42,496 nucleotides of DNA, taken from contig JAFTUH010000049.1 in the NCBI GenBank assembly GCA_017466375.1, forward strand, positions 1 through 42,496. Reading direction: 5' to 3'. Shown here one piece after another: positions 16,676 to 25,744 of this stretch. The first letter of the stretch is position 1, and every line of letters starts with the position of its first letter. Both the position numbers and the translations under genes were made by a program. Under the pieces are notes generated by a model. It ran no database searches and was not told the DNA's origin. It worked only from the letters and a program-made list of their open reading frames with translations. Source of the stretch: Clostridia bacterium (GTDB lineage: Bacteria; Bacillota; Clostridia; Oscillospirales; CAG-272).

Positions 16676-19600
16676 TCAGTGATCTCCTTTCGCGAGAGAT
16701 GCGCGGCAGACCGCGTTCAGTTTGCAGAATTTGCACGGTGAGTCTTTGATATTGCGCGGGTCTTCCGGATCGGCGGTGGCGGCATCGCCCGAGAGCATCG
16801 TTTCACCCTGACGGCGGATCGCGTCGCACATCGTTTGTTCGATGGCGGCGATCTCCTCCGCTGTGCGCAGTACTTTGCCCTCGAATCCGCTTTTTTTCCT
16901 TTTGACGGGAATGAACCGACCGCTGATCTCTGCATCCATGGCAGTGAGCACGCGCTCGTCCGAAAGGAGAATTCCGTCTTTCTTGATGCTGGATTCAGCG
17001 AGGAGGGCGGCGTCGTCCTGTGCGAGGTATGTGTCCGATTTCGTCTCGCCCGGACGGGCACTGAAATAGAGTGCACCCGCAGGCAGAAGCTCGCCCGTTT
17101 CCCCGAACAGGGCATCCCGCTCCGCCCCCTTCGGCATGTGCAGAATCGAGAAAAGATACAGCAGCAGCTGGACGTTCAGACCGATAGCGATATCCGCTTC
17201 AAAGAATTCCTTGGATCCTGTTTTGTAATCCACAACGCGTACGTAGGTGTTCTCCCCGTCGTTCCACGTATCCAGCCTGTCTACGTTGCCGCGCAGGGAT
17301 ACGGTATGCCCGTCCGACAGCGGAATGCCGAGGGAGGGCACCTCCGTGCCGATATTCAGCTCAAAACGGATGGGACGGAATTTACTCTGTGCAAACTCCG
17401 CACTCAAAGCGGAGAGCATCGGCAGAACGCACTGCCTCAGCCGCACAAAGAGATGTTTTGTCCGCGCGGATATGCCGCTGTCGGGTACGATTTCCGTGAT
17501 ACACGTTTCGACGAGCCCGTCCGTGATATCGCGCAGCTCCTCGGCGGAAAGCGGCAGAGGACGGTCTCCCAGACGCTCGAAAAACAGTTCGAAAATGCGG
17601 TGGATGAAGGTGCCGACCGAGTTTGCGGCGAAACGGGCAGATTTCTCCTCCTCCAGCCGGGCAATATATTTGCAGTAGTAGCCGAACCGGCACTGTACGA
17701 ACGTATCCAGCTTCGATTGGGTGAGGGATATCTCGCGCGGGAAGAGCATTGCCGCTGTCTCGGGGGAGACGGATTCTCCCTCCGCTCCGATCGGCAGATC
17801 GGCGTGCGGCATCGGAACAAATCCGAGGGCGGAAAGGGCGGCGGCAGTGATTTCGTCCGCCTCGCGTATGGCGGCCTGTGCGGATGCCTCGGAGAAGATT
17901 CTCGCAGGGAGGGGCAGCGTGTCAAACCGCTCTTTTTTTACCTGCGGAAGCAGCGCGAGGATACGCTCCGTGCCCATCGAAGGAAAGAGCACCTTCGAGC
18001 CGTCCTTCTCGGGCAGCAGCACGGTCAGCGTCTCATGCGGCAGGGAAACGGCACGGTAGAACCAGAACAGCTCCTCCTTCATGCGGTCGTCCGACGTGCC
18101 GGAGAGGACAACGCCCGCTCCCTCCAGACGGATGCGGTCCGTGTCGGAGAAAAATCCGTCATCGGACGGCGTACCGGGGAATTCACCCTCCACGGCATCG
18201 AGCAGGATCACGTGTGCGATCTCGCCGAGACGTACCTGGTTTGCCTCACCGATCACGACTTCGTCAATACCGCCGGGAATCGCGCCGACGTGCGCTGAGG
18301 CAAGCACCTGACGGAGCAGGGCAGAGTACGCGGCGGCATCTGCCTGTGCGTCGGGCAGTGTGCGTGCGAGGGTATCAAGGCAGTCCATGAGGAGGCCCCA
18401 CATCTGCGCAAGCTCGGACGCTTTACGGTGGTCCGTTTGTGCGGCGGCTTTTGCCTGTGCATCCAGCGAATCCCACACACCGTAGGCGCAGAGCAGCTCA
18501 TACATCGCGCGGGAGATTTCGGGCACGGAGGCGGAGCCTTTGCGGAATACCGAGCAGAATTCACAAAGCGGCGGTATCAGCTTTTCGCGGGCGTCGTTTG
18601 CCAGCGCGAGCACCTTCTGCCCGCGCTTCGATACGGTCGGGACGTACCCGTCCGGATTCATGTTCCACGGATTGGAGAACGATTTCTCCCCGCGGATGTG
18701 CCACGTTTCCGTGTAGGCTTCCAGTGCGTCGCATTCGTCATCGGTGAGGAAGGCGAGTCCCGTTTTGGCAACGAGGAGCACGTCCTCCTTGCGCCATCCG
18801 CCTGCCGCGACAGCGAGCGCGTGGGTCATCAGCCGTGCCGCCGGCTGCTTGTCGATATCGGCACGGGCGGAGAGAAAATACGGAATATTATGGTTGGTAA
18901 GCGCGGTGTCGAGAATGCCGCGCAGAGGATCGATCGACCGCGCGATCACGGCGATGTCGCCGTATTTGGCTCCCGCGCGGACCAGCTCCGCAATACGGCA
19001 GGCGGCGGCTTCCGCTTCCGCATACCGATCGGCACTCAGAATCACGCGCACGGCACCGTCTGCCTCCGTATCGGCAAGCTTCGGCGCCGTGAAATCCCAC
19101 AGATGCGCCTCAAGATGGCGGAGAGACGCCGCCTGTGCGCGCTTGTTCTCATGCAGATGTGTGATGGTGTACGCGCGTTTTGCACGATCGGCGGCACGCT
19201 GCATGGCGGTGAGGAACTTTCTCGGCGCGGTAAGATGCGCCTCTTCCCCGCCTGTGGGCGGGCAGGCAAACGTCACGGTCACGCCGTGCGCCTGTCGGAA
19301 TATGTGATACAAAATCTCGCTCTCCACGGGGGTGAGGGAGAAAAAGGAATCGATAAATACATCGCTGTCCGCAAAGAAATCCGTCTCGCTGAGCCGTTCC
19401 GCGAGATGCGCGAGCTCGTCCTCGTCGTCATCGTAGGAGACGCGCAGCATCTCGCCGTATGCGGCAGTCAGCATGGCGAGATCCTTCGCACGGGCGCTGA
19501 TCCGCGCACAGTCGGGATCCTCGGAAAGCGTCTCGGCGGCACGCATCAGATCGGCAGGAGAAACGCCCGCCCGCTTCATTTCGGAGGAGGCGGCAAGCAG

Positions 19601-19969
19601 CGCAGGCACAGCGCGGTCCATGCGCCGATCACCGCCGTAGAAGGAGAGCGTGGGCGAGAGCGTGCGGAGCGCACTCCACATGAGCGCGGCTTTGCCGCCT
19701 TTCGTAATATAGCGGTAGGAGAGACCGCCCACCGTACGCGCCACGAGATTCGCAAGGCGCGTAAAGTTGACGATTTCCAAACGAAGCGCGGCATCCGCCG
19801 GAAGTGCGCGTGCGGCACGGCTTTCCCAGACGACAGCCTGCTGCTCCGGCACGATCAGGAAAACGCGCCGTCCTTCAGAAAGAGAGGCGCGGATACCGTC
19901 CAGAACGGCGGTGCTTTTGCCGCTGCCTGCCCGTCCCGTGATAAAATGAAGCGGAGTCTTTTCGTTCAT
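16676..19969 (-). CDS. addB: ATP-dependent helicase/deoxyribonuclease subunit B
   Basis: A 1097-residue protein (family about 1150). Walker A is TGRAGSGKST near residues 11-20. The body has the degenerate helicase fold of AddB. The C-terminal nuclease region has the conserved FVQCRFGYYCKYI and the final cysteines CKFCKLNAVC, which hold the iron-sulfur cluster of AddB-type nucleases. It forms the heterodimer with AddA and carries Chi recognition. Its start overlaps the stop of the queG-like gene by four bases (ATGA), and its stop is one base from the addA start, so the three are one operon. Confidence 0.95.
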   Translation of the reverse strand: MNEKTPLHFITGRAGSGKSTAVLDGIRASLSEGRRVFLIVPEQQAVVWESRAARALPADAALRLEIVNFTRLANLVARTVGGLSYRYITKGGKAALMWSALRTLSPTLSFYGGDRRMDRAVPALLAASSEMKRAGVSPADLMRAAETLSEDPDCARISARAKDLAMLTAAYGEMLRVSYDDDEDELAHLAERLSETDFFADSDVFIDSFFSLTPVESEILYHIFRQAHGVTVTFACPPTGGEEAHLTAPRKFLTAMQRAADRAKRAYTITHLHENKRAQAASLRHLEAHLWDFTAPKLADTEADGAVRVILSADRYAEAEAAACRIAELVRAGAKYGDIAVIARSIDPLRGILDTALTNHNIPYFLSARADIDKQPAARLMTHALAVAAGGWRKEDVLLVAKTGLAFLTDDECDALEAYTETWHIRGEKSFSNPWNMNPDGYVPTVSKRGQKVLALANDAREKLIPPLCEFCSVFRKGSASVPEISRAMYELLCAYGVWDSLDAQAKAAAQTDHRKASELAQMWGLLMDCLDTLARTLPDAQADAAAYSALLRQVLASAHVGAIPGGIDEVVIGEANQVRLGEIAHVILLDAVEGEFPGTPSDDGFFSDTDRIRLEGAGVVLSGTSDDRMKEELFWFYRAVSLPHETLTVLLPEKDGSKVLFPSMGTERILALLPQVKKERFDTLPLPARIFSEASAQAAIREADEITAAALSALGFVPMPHADLPIGAEGESVSPETAAMLFPREISLTQSKLDTFVQCRFGYYCKYIARLEEEKSARFAANSVGTFIHRIFELFFERLGDRPLPLSAEELRDITDGLVETCITEIVPDSGISARTKHLFVRLRQCVLPMLSALSAEFAQSKFRPIRFELNIGTEVPSLGIPLSDGHTVSLRGNVDRLDTWNDGENTYVRVVDYKTGSKEFFEADIAIGLNVQLLLYLFSILHMPKGAERDALFGETGELLPAGALYFSARPGETKSDTYLAQDDAALLAESSIKKDGILLSDERVLTAMDAEISGRFIPVKRKKSGFEGKVLRTAEEIAAIEQTMCDAIRRQGETMLSGDAATADPEDPRNIKDSPCKFCKLNAVCRASLAKGDH

Positions 19970-20790
19970 GACTTACCCTCCCGTATGGTGAGATTGCGGA
20001 TCAGCACATCTTTTTTGCGCCATCCGAATGCGTAAGATTTGTATTCCTCCTCCGTCATCGCTTCGATGGCGGCAGGGGTGACACGCCCGAGCACACGGTT
20101 GCGGAAATAGGGAATCTCCGTCTCGATCGTGCCGGCGGCGATGGCGGCTTTCGTGTACGGACAGACGTCCTGACAAGCATCGCATCCCCACGCGTACGGC
20201 GCACGGCGAAGAATATCTGCTTCCGCGGCGGTGAGCGACCCCTTCTTCTGACTGATGGCGGATGCGCATGTTGCCCGATCCAGCCCGATACAGCTGCCGG
20301 GGCAGACCGAACGGCACGCGCCGCAGTGTGTGCAGGATTTCACCTCGCCCGTCCCCTGTGGGATTCCCTCCGCGAGAAGCGCCCCGACTGCGAGATCGGT
20401 GACGAGGGCGTACAGAAAGACGTACGAGCCGTATTTTTCCGTGATGAGGAGACCGTTGTCACCGCGCACACCGAGACCGGCGCGGCATGCCCCCTCGATT
20501 TCATCAAACGGGGAGTGATCGGCAAATCCGACGGCGCGCGATCCGGGGAGACAGGCGGTCAGCCTGTCCGTCAGCGACTGCGCGAAGGCATGATAATCAC
20601 GCACACGGGCAAAACGCGCGAGATTTGCGTCCGTGTTCCCCGCCGTGTAGTACGGGATCGCGGCAAAGACGACCGAGCTCGCCCACGGTGCGCCGTCAAG
20701 CAGACGCGGCAGGCGCACGGGCACCTCGCCGATGGGCAAAGCGGCAAACAGGTCGATTTTTTCGTTCAGAAAGCATTCGCTGAGTGTCAC
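19966..20790 (-). CDS. queG: QueG-like epoxyqueuosine reductase (short form)
   Basis: A 274-residue protein starting at a GTG behind a very strong AAGGAGG. The N-terminal half matches the QueG/DUF1730 fold (AGLGVRGDNGLLITEKYGSY). Two ferredoxin-type cysteine clusters follow: CTHCGACRSVCPGSC and CDACQDVCPYTK. QueG is a cobalamin- and iron-sulfur-dependent enzyme that makes queuosine in tRNA. E. coli QueG is about 379 residues; this form ends about 100 residues earlier, missing the C-terminal HEAT-like region, as in shorter bacterial forms. A non-QueG reductase of the same fold is possible. It heads the addB-addA operon with a four-base overlap. Confidence 0.78.
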   Translation of the reverse strand: MTLSECFLNEKIDLFAALPIGEVPVRLPRLLDGAPWASSVVFAAIPYYTAGNTDANLARFARVRDYHAFAQSLTDRLTACLPGSRAVGFADHSPFDEIEGACRAGLGVRGDNGLLITEKYGSYVFLYALVTDLAVGALLAEGIPQGTGEVKSCTHCGACRSVCPGSCIGLDRATCASAISQKKGSLTAAEADILRRAPYAWGCDACQDVCPYTKAAIAAGTIETEIPYFRNRVLGRVTPAAIEAMTEEEYKSYAFGWRKKDVLIRNLTIREGKS

Positions 20791-20819
20791 GCGGAGATCC
20801 TCCTTCGGTGGTTTCTTCT

Positions 20820-20828
20820 ATTATAACA
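20820..20828 (-). promoter_or_regulatory. Extended -10 promoter for the queG-like/addBA operon
   Basis: On the minus strand TGTTATAAT gives an extended -10 (TGn plus TATAAT) with no good -35 at 17 bases. It is about 30 bases before the GTG start. Confidence 0.5.
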
Positions 20829-20962
20829 TATTTTCTGTCCGTTTTTCTGTACATATCGGGATTTTTCGGAGAAAAATTCCTCCCCGGGAACGGTGTGCGG
20901 CGTTTTTGTGAAATCCTCCGTATACAGAGTGAAAAAAGTTTCGAATCTTGCCAATTTTTCTC

Positions 20963-20991
20963 TTGACAATTCGGCTCACTCGGCGTACAAT
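20963..20991 (+). promoter_or_regulatory. Sigma-A promoter for the antiporter
   Basis: TTGACA, a 17-base spacer and TACAAT. Transcription would start near 20998, which excludes an upstream in-frame ATG at 20893 as the true start. Confidence 0.8.
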
Positions 20992-21045
20992 ATACGAAGT
21001 TGGCTAAAACGTATTTTTACATATTATAATGAAGAAAGGCACAAG

Positions 21046-22392
21046 GTGTATCCCGTGCAGATTCTTGTAACCATCTCATTCGCCATGCTGGTTGGACTGA
21101 TTATGTCCCGACCGGCAAAACTTCTGAAGCTTCCCGCCGTTACCGCGTATCTCGTGGCAGGACTTCTTGTCGGTCCGTACCTCCTCGGTGCAATCGAGTT
21201 CAACATCCCCGGCTTGTCCGTCACGCACCTCGGCTTCTCTCCTGCCGATTTCGGCCTGGTGGAGGGGACGAGCATCAATCCCGTTTTTGAAATCCTCAGC
21301 AACGTCGCACTTGGCTTTATTGCCTTCGCCATCGGTAACGAATTCCGCCTGGCTGAGCTCAAGACGATCGGCAAGCAGGCAACCATCATCGGTGTCCTGC
21401 AGGCGATCGCCGCCACGGTTCTCGTCGATGCCGCTCTGGTTGGGCTCTCGTTTGCGATGCCCGATGTGCTCACGCCCTCCGCGGCGATCGTGCTCGGTGC
21501 GATTGCAACTGCGACGGCGCCGGCGGCAACGCTGATGGTCGTCCGTCAGTACAAGGCGAAGGGTAAGCTTACCGACCTGCTGCTTCCGATCGTTGCGCTC
21601 GATGACGCGGTCGGACTGATCGTATTCTCGATCTCTTTCGGTATCGCCCGGGCGATGGAAAGCGGGACGCTCAGTCTTGTCTCCATTATCGTGAATCCGC
21701 TTCTGGAGGTCATTCTTTCCCTCGTTCTCGGCTTTGTGATGGGTTACCTCTTCACGCTGTGCGAGAAGCTGTTCCACTCCGGCTCCAAGCGTATGTCTCT
21801 GTCGATCACGTTCGTGATCCTCACTGTGGCGCTTTCCATGATCCACTTTGAGTTCGGCGAATTGAAGATCGGATTTTCCTCCCTCCTCGTCTGCATGATG
21901 CTCGGCACCGTGTTCTGCAATATGTGCGATTTCTCCGCGGATATCATGGACCGCGCGGACAAGTGGACGGCGCCTTTGTTCGTTTTGTTCTTCGTTCTCA
22001 GCGGTGCGGAACTGCGCCTCGATATTCTCGCGTCCGTTTCCGTCATCGTGATCGGTATCGTATATATCATCGCTCGCTCGCTCGGTAAATATTTCGGTAC
22101 GTTCTTCAGCTCCAAATGGGTAGGATGCGATAAGAATATTCAAAAATATCTCGGTATCACGCTTCTTCCGCAGGCAGGCGTCGCGCTCGGTATGTCCGCG
22201 ATCGCGCTGCAGCAGATGGATCCGGCAACCGGTGCGCTCGTTCGTAATATCGCCCTGTTTGCCGTGCTTGTCTACGAGCTGGTCGGACCGATGCTGACGA
22301 AGATCGCGCTCACCAAAGCCGGCGATATCAAGGAAAAGACGACGGAAGGCTTCGACCGTGCCGCGTTCCTTGAGAATCAGAAGCAGAAATAA
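21046..22392 (+). CDS. CPA2-family Na+(K+)/H+ antiporter
   Basis: A 448-residue membrane protein. The GTG at 21046 is chosen: AGAAAGG is six bases upstream and the promoter at 20963-20991 lies after the longer frame's ATG. About 12-13 hydrophobic segments cover the whole chain. The family signature ALDDAVGLIVFS (paired acidic residues of the ion site) lies in the middle. The unwound crossing region includes TATAPAATLMV. No TrkA-N or other regulatory domain is fused at the C terminus. It exchanges a monovalent cation for protons across the membrane for pH and sodium homeostasis. Ion preference cannot be read from sequence. Confidence 0.88.
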   Translation: MYPVQILVTISFAMLVGLIMSRPAKLLKLPAVTAYLVAGLLVGPYLLGAIEFNIPGLSVTHLGFSPADFGLVEGTSINPVFEILSNVALGFIAFAIGNEFRLAELKTIGKQATIIGVLQAIAATVLVDAALVGLSFAMPDVLTPSAAIVLGAIATATAPAATLMVVRQYKAKGKLTDLLLPIVALDDAVGLIVFSISFGIARAMESGTLSLVSIIVNPLLEVILSLVLGFVMGYLFTLCEKLFHSGSKRMSLSITFVILTVALSMIHFEFGELKIGFSSLLVCMMLGTVFCNMCDFSADIMDRADKWTAPLFVLFFVLSGAELRLDILASVSVIVIGIVYIIARSLGKYFGTFFSSKWVGCDKNIQKYLGITLLPQAGVALGMSAIALQQMDPATGALVRNIALFAVLVYELVGPMLTKIALTKAGDIKEKTTEGFDRAAFLENQKQK

Positions 22393-22401
22393 TCCCGTAA
22401 G

Positions 22402-22435
22402 AAAAAGGCTGTCACGTTTTTGTGACAGCCTTTTT
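22402..22435. terminator. Bidirectional terminator
   Basis: AAAAAGGCTGTCAC pairs with GTGACAGCCTTTTT over a six-base loop, 14 perfect pairs with T-runs on both strands. It serves the convergent antiporter and solute-binding genes. Confidence 0.9.
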
Positions 22436-22438
22436 GTT

Positions 22439-23968
22439 TTAGTTCAGGTACTGGTTCAGTTCTTCCATGAGTTCAAGAGAGGTGTAAAAGTCGTTCAGCA
22501 CCTTGTTTGCCGAGACTTCATTTTGTGCATACATGGATGCGAAGTTCGACAGTCCTTTTTCTCTTGCTTCAAATTGCGGAGCGTAGAACAGATTGAAGAT
22601 ACCGCTCTGGAAACCGAAGTAGCAGATCGCGGGATCGTAGTACATACCGTCAAAAATGATATCGAGCATCTCGGGGGTTTCGGGATCCTGTGAAAGCTGA
22701 CCGTCAAGCACGATGTCGTAGTATGTATCCTTAACGCCGCCTTCAGCACCGCTGTAGAATGAGAGCAGTTCCAGCGTAGCGCCGACCATGTCGGGATTGC
22801 GGATCGTCGTCGGTACACAGAACGGACCGGAGCAGTCGGTCACGTAGTACGCACCCTGGTTTTCATCAAACATCGGTACGGGAAGAATGCCATAGTCAAT
22901 ATCATACTCGCGCAGACCCTCCGTGTAGGAGAGCATGCATCCCATAAACAGAACCTGACCGGTGGGGAGATACAGATCCGCCTCGCCGTTCTTCGGGTTT
23001 GTACAGATGTGATCGTTGGACCAGCGTGCAACCGTATCCATGATGGTAACGGCTTTTTCCGTGTTGAGTACGAGCTGCAGGCGACCGTCCTCATCCTTTG
23101 CCGTGATCGGCTGGTTGCAGGACGTCCACAGTCCCGTGGTGGGCGGGTTGCCGATACCGTAGTTGTCGGAGCTGTCCCATACACCGTCGTTATTTACGTC
23201 GCGGGTGTACATGCGTGCGGCAGATTCCAGCGCATCCAGTGTCCATTTGTAATCCTTGACGAGCTGGTAGAAATCAGGCATGCCTTCAATGGTTGCCGCG
23301 ATTTCTTTGTTGAAGAGAAGAACAGCGGGCGAGGGCATCAGATAATCGCTGATGCCGTAGTAGGTGCTCTCCCCGAGTCGCAGCATCTCCATCTGTTCGG
23401 CATCCCACCAATCCGCATTGAGATCAACGTGCGGAAGCATATCGAGCGGGTACAGTGTACCGCTGGTGACGAAGGAGGCGATCGAATCGATCTGGTGCAT
23501 AAGTACGCACTGGTAATCGTCATCGCCGACGCCGACGGAGTTGTTGACCGCCTGCACCATGGCAATGTAGTTGGGCTCAAAACGTGTGTGTTCCAGTTTG
23601 ACGCCGATCGCTTCCTCTACGGCGATCTGTCTGTCGTAGATGGCAGCCTGCATCGGGTCGGAGGATTCCTCGCCTTCCCAGAAGAAATACGTCTTGTGCG
23701 GACCGTTGCCGAAGCCGACAACGTGGAACGAGGCGTTTTCGAAATCGAGGTTGTCAACCGGTACCTTGTGTGCCCGAACGGTTTCGGCATCCGTTTGCGG
23801 TTCGGTGTCGGTGCCGGAATCCGTAGCGGGAGCCGGATCCGTGTCCGACGGGGATGTGCCCGATGTGTTGTCACCCGTGTTCACGGGATCGGGGGTGTCC
23901 TGATTGCACGCGACTGCCAGCGGAAGCACGAGCAGAATCGAGAGCAACAGACAAAGAATCTTTTTCAT
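22439..23968 (-). CDS. ABC-type extracellular solute-binding lipoprotein (probably sugar)
   Basis: A 509-residue protein. The start at 23968 (MKKILCLLL) has AAAGGAG eight bases upstream; a longer frame from 24058 would begin ahead of the promoter. The lipobox LAVAC ends in C21, so it is a diacylated lipoprotein. Residues about 24-65 are a Ser/Thr/Asp/Pro-rich linker. The rest has the family-1 periplasmic-binding-protein pattern (LYPLDMLPH, YGISDYLMPSPAVLLFNKE, a Ca-like DVNNDGVWDSSD loop at about 265, and ELLSFYSGAEGG). It is thought to capture an oligosaccharide or sugar for an ABC importer. No permease or ATPase is in the window, so it is an orphan here. Confidence 0.83.
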   Translation of the reverse strand: MKKILCLLLSILLVLPLAVACNQDTPDPVNTGDNTSGTSPSDTDPAPATDSGTDTEPQTDAETVRAHKVPVDNLDFENASFHVVGFGNGPHKTYFFWEGEESSDPMQAAIYDRQIAVEEAIGVKLEHTRFEPNYIAMVQAVNNSVGVGDDDYQCVLMHQIDSIASFVTSGTLYPLDMLPHVDLNADWWDAEQMEMLRLGESTYYGISDYLMPSPAVLLFNKEIAATIEGMPDFYQLVKDYKWTLDALESAARMYTRDVNNDGVWDSSDNYGIGNPPTTGLWTSCNQPITAKDEDGRLQLVLNTEKAVTIMDTVARWSNDHICTNPKNGEADLYLPTGQVLFMGCMLSYTEGLREYDIDYGILPVPMFDENQGAYYVTDCSGPFCVPTTIRNPDMVGATLELLSFYSGAEGGVKDTYYDIVLDGQLSQDPETPEMLDIIFDGMYYDPAICYFGFQSGIFNLFYAPQFEAREKGLSNFASMYAQNEVSANKVLNDFYTSLELMEELNQYLN

Positions 23969-24017
23969 AGTGTATCTCCTTTGGGATGGATTCAAGTGCG
24001 TTTTGGCACTTTGTTGT

Positions 24018-24046
24018 ATTGTACCATAAGAGTGGCGGATTGTCAA
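24018..24046 (-). promoter_or_regulatory. Sigma-A promoter for the solute-binding lipoprotein
   Basis: TTGACA, 17-base spacer ending TGG, TACAAT on the minus strand, about 50 bases before the start at 23968. Confidence 0.8.
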
Positions 24047-24097
24047 TATATTTTGCACATTTTATCCAAAAAGAGAGGGGAGGATTTGGCAAAAAAG

Positions 24098-24126
24098 AAA
24101 AGCCGATTTGTCAAAAAACGGCTTTT
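24098..24126 (-). terminator. Short hairpin downstream of asnS
   Basis: AAAAGCCG pairs with CGGCTTTT over a 13-base loop, with T-rich sequence following on the minus strand. It is a plausible backup terminator for asnS ahead of the next promoter. Confidence 0.45.
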
Positions 24127-24171
24127 CATAAGTCAGCGGATACCGTACAGCACGGATACTCCCATGCCCCC

Positions 24172-24226
24172 AAAATTTTTCGGGAGAGGGTACGGGGGAA
24201 CCCCTTTTGTAAAAGAGGTTCCCCCG
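24172..24226. repeat. Dispersed palindromic intergenic repeat, copy 1
   Basis: AAAATTTTT followed by a GGGAGAGGGTA block and the hairpin GGGGGAACC (24194-24202) with GGTTCCCCC (24217-24225). A related copy is at 42423-42466. It also lies just after asnS on the minus strand and may act as its main terminator-like hairpin, but no T-run follows. Confidence 0.7.
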
Positions 24227-24244
24227 TCATATTCATATATCTTT

Positions 24245-25636
24245 TTACAGCTCGCAGGTGCCCACAGTGCGCGGGAAGGGCAGTACGTCACGGATGTTGG
24301 AGACGCCCGTCAGGTACATGACGCATCTTTCAAAGCCGAGACCGAAGCCTGCGTGGCGGGCAGAACCGTACTTGCGCAGATCGAGGTAGAAGTCGTACGC
24401 TTCCTTCTCGAGCCCGAGCTCGTCCATGCGTGCGGCAAGTTTTTCGTAATCATCCTCACGCTGGGAGCCGCCGATGATCTCGCCGATGCCGGGAACGAGA
24501 CAGTCCATAGCCGCGACCGTCTTGCCGTCCTCGTTCAGCTTCATGTAGAACGCCTTGATCTCCTTCGGATAATCGGTGACGAATACGGGACGCTTGAAGA
24601 TCGTCTCGGTCAGATAGCGCTCGTGCTCCGTCTGCAGATCGCAGCCCCAGAAAACCTTGTAATCGAACTCGTCGTTGTGCTCCTCAAGCAGTTTGATCGC
24701 CTCGGTGTACGTGACGTGACCGAAATCGCTCGAAACGACGTGGTGCAGTCTCTCCAGCAGATCCTTGTCCACAAACTGATTGAAGAACGCCATCTCCTCG
24801 GGCGCGTTCTCCAGCACGTAGGAGATGATGTATTTAATCATATCCTCAGCCAGGCGCATATCGTCCGCCAGATCGGCAAAGGCGATCTCCGGCTCGATCA
24901 TCCAGAACTCAGCCGCGTGACGCGTCGTGTTCGAATTCTCCGCACGGAAGGTCGGACCGAACGTATAGATGTTCTTGAACGCCATGGCAAACGTCTCGCC
25001 GTTCAGCTGACCGCTGACGGTAAGACTCGTCTTTTTGCCGAAGAAATCCTGCGCGTAATCGACCGCGCCGTCCTCCGTCATCGGAATCTGTGCGGGATCC
25101 ATCGTCGTGACCTGGAACATCTCACCCGCGCCTTCGCAGTCGGAACCGGTGATCAGCGGGGTGTGCACGTACACAAATCCTCTCTCCTGGAAGAATTTGT
25201 GAATCGCAAACGCAGCGATGGAGCGCACGCGGAAAACGGCTTGGAACAGATTCGTTCTCGGACGCAGGTGCGTGATCGTGCGCAGAAACTCGGGAGAGTG
25301 GCGCTTCTTCTGCAAAGGATAATCCGGCGTGGATGCGCCCTCGACGGTCACATCGGATGCCTGAATTTCAAACGGCTGTTTTGCGTCGGGGGTCAGCACA
25401 AGCGTACCCTTCACGATAACGGCGGTGCCGACATTCAGCTTGGAGATCGCGGCGAAGTTTGCGAGCGCGTCGCCGTAGACGATCTGCACCGGCTCAAAAA
25501 ACGTGCCGTCATTCACAACGAGAAATCCGAACGCCTTGGACGCGCGGTTGTTTCTCACCCAACCGCCGACCGTTATTTCTTTGTCCGCATACGCGGAAGT
25601 GTTTTTGAAAAGTTCTTTTACACTGATCAGTTCCAT
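24245..25636 (-). CDS. asnS: Asparaginyl-tRNA synthetase
   Basis: A 463-residue protein of usual length. The N-terminal OB anticodon-binding fold is at about 16-105 ([18 protein letters not shown]). The class II core follows: motif 1 region around [15 protein letters not shown], motif 2 [15 protein letters not shown] and motif 3 [15 protein letters not shown], with the typical end [17 protein letters not shown]. It charges tRNA-Asn with asparagine. The leader is only about 25 bases, too short for a T-box, so this copy is not tRNA-riboswitch controlled. Confidence 0.96.
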   Translation of the reverse strand: MELISVKELFKNTSAYADKEITVGGWVRNNRASKAFGFLVVNDGTFFEPVQIVYGDALANFAAISKLNVGTAVIVKGTLVLTPDAKQPFEIQASDVTVEGASTPDYPLQKKRHSPEFLRTITHLRPRTNLFQAVFRVRSIAAFAIHKFFQERGFVYVHTPLITGSDCEGAGEMFQVTTMDPAQIPMTEDGAVDYAQDFFGKKTSLTVSGQLNGETFAMAFKNIYTFGPTFRAENSNTTRHAAEFWMIEPEIAFADLADDMRLAEDMIKYIISYVLENAPEEMAFFNQFVDKDLLERLHHVVSSDFGHVTYTEAIKLLEEHNDEFDYKVFWGCDLQTEHERYLTETIFKRPVFVTDYPKEIKAFYMKLNEDGKTVAAMDCLVPGIGEIIGGSQREDDYEKLAARMDELGLEKEAYDFYLDLRKYGSARHAGFGLGFERCVMYLTGVSNIRDVLPFPRTVGTCEL

Positions 25637-25668
25637 AGTTACCTCACAATTATCAGTTTATAAAGATT

Positions 25669-25697
25669 ATTATAGCACGCCTCATTGGAAAATGCAA
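25669..25697 (-). promoter_or_regulatory. Sigma-A promoter for asnS
   Basis: TTGCAT, a 17-base spacer ending TGC and TATAAT on the minus strand, giving a leader of only about 25 bases. Confidence 0.75.
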
Positions 25698-25744
25698 CGC
25701 TGTTTTGCGTACTTTTCCCACTTTTGATGCGGATTTGCCGGAAA

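Noticed and set aside
23009..25663. 884-codon frame on the plus strand over asnS and the solute-binding gene
   Set aside because: It is antisense to two well-supported genes; long antisense frames arise from GC-rich third positions. No ribosome site or family match.
25640..25700. T-box riboswitch on asnS
   Set aside because: The leader between promoter and start is only about 25 bases.
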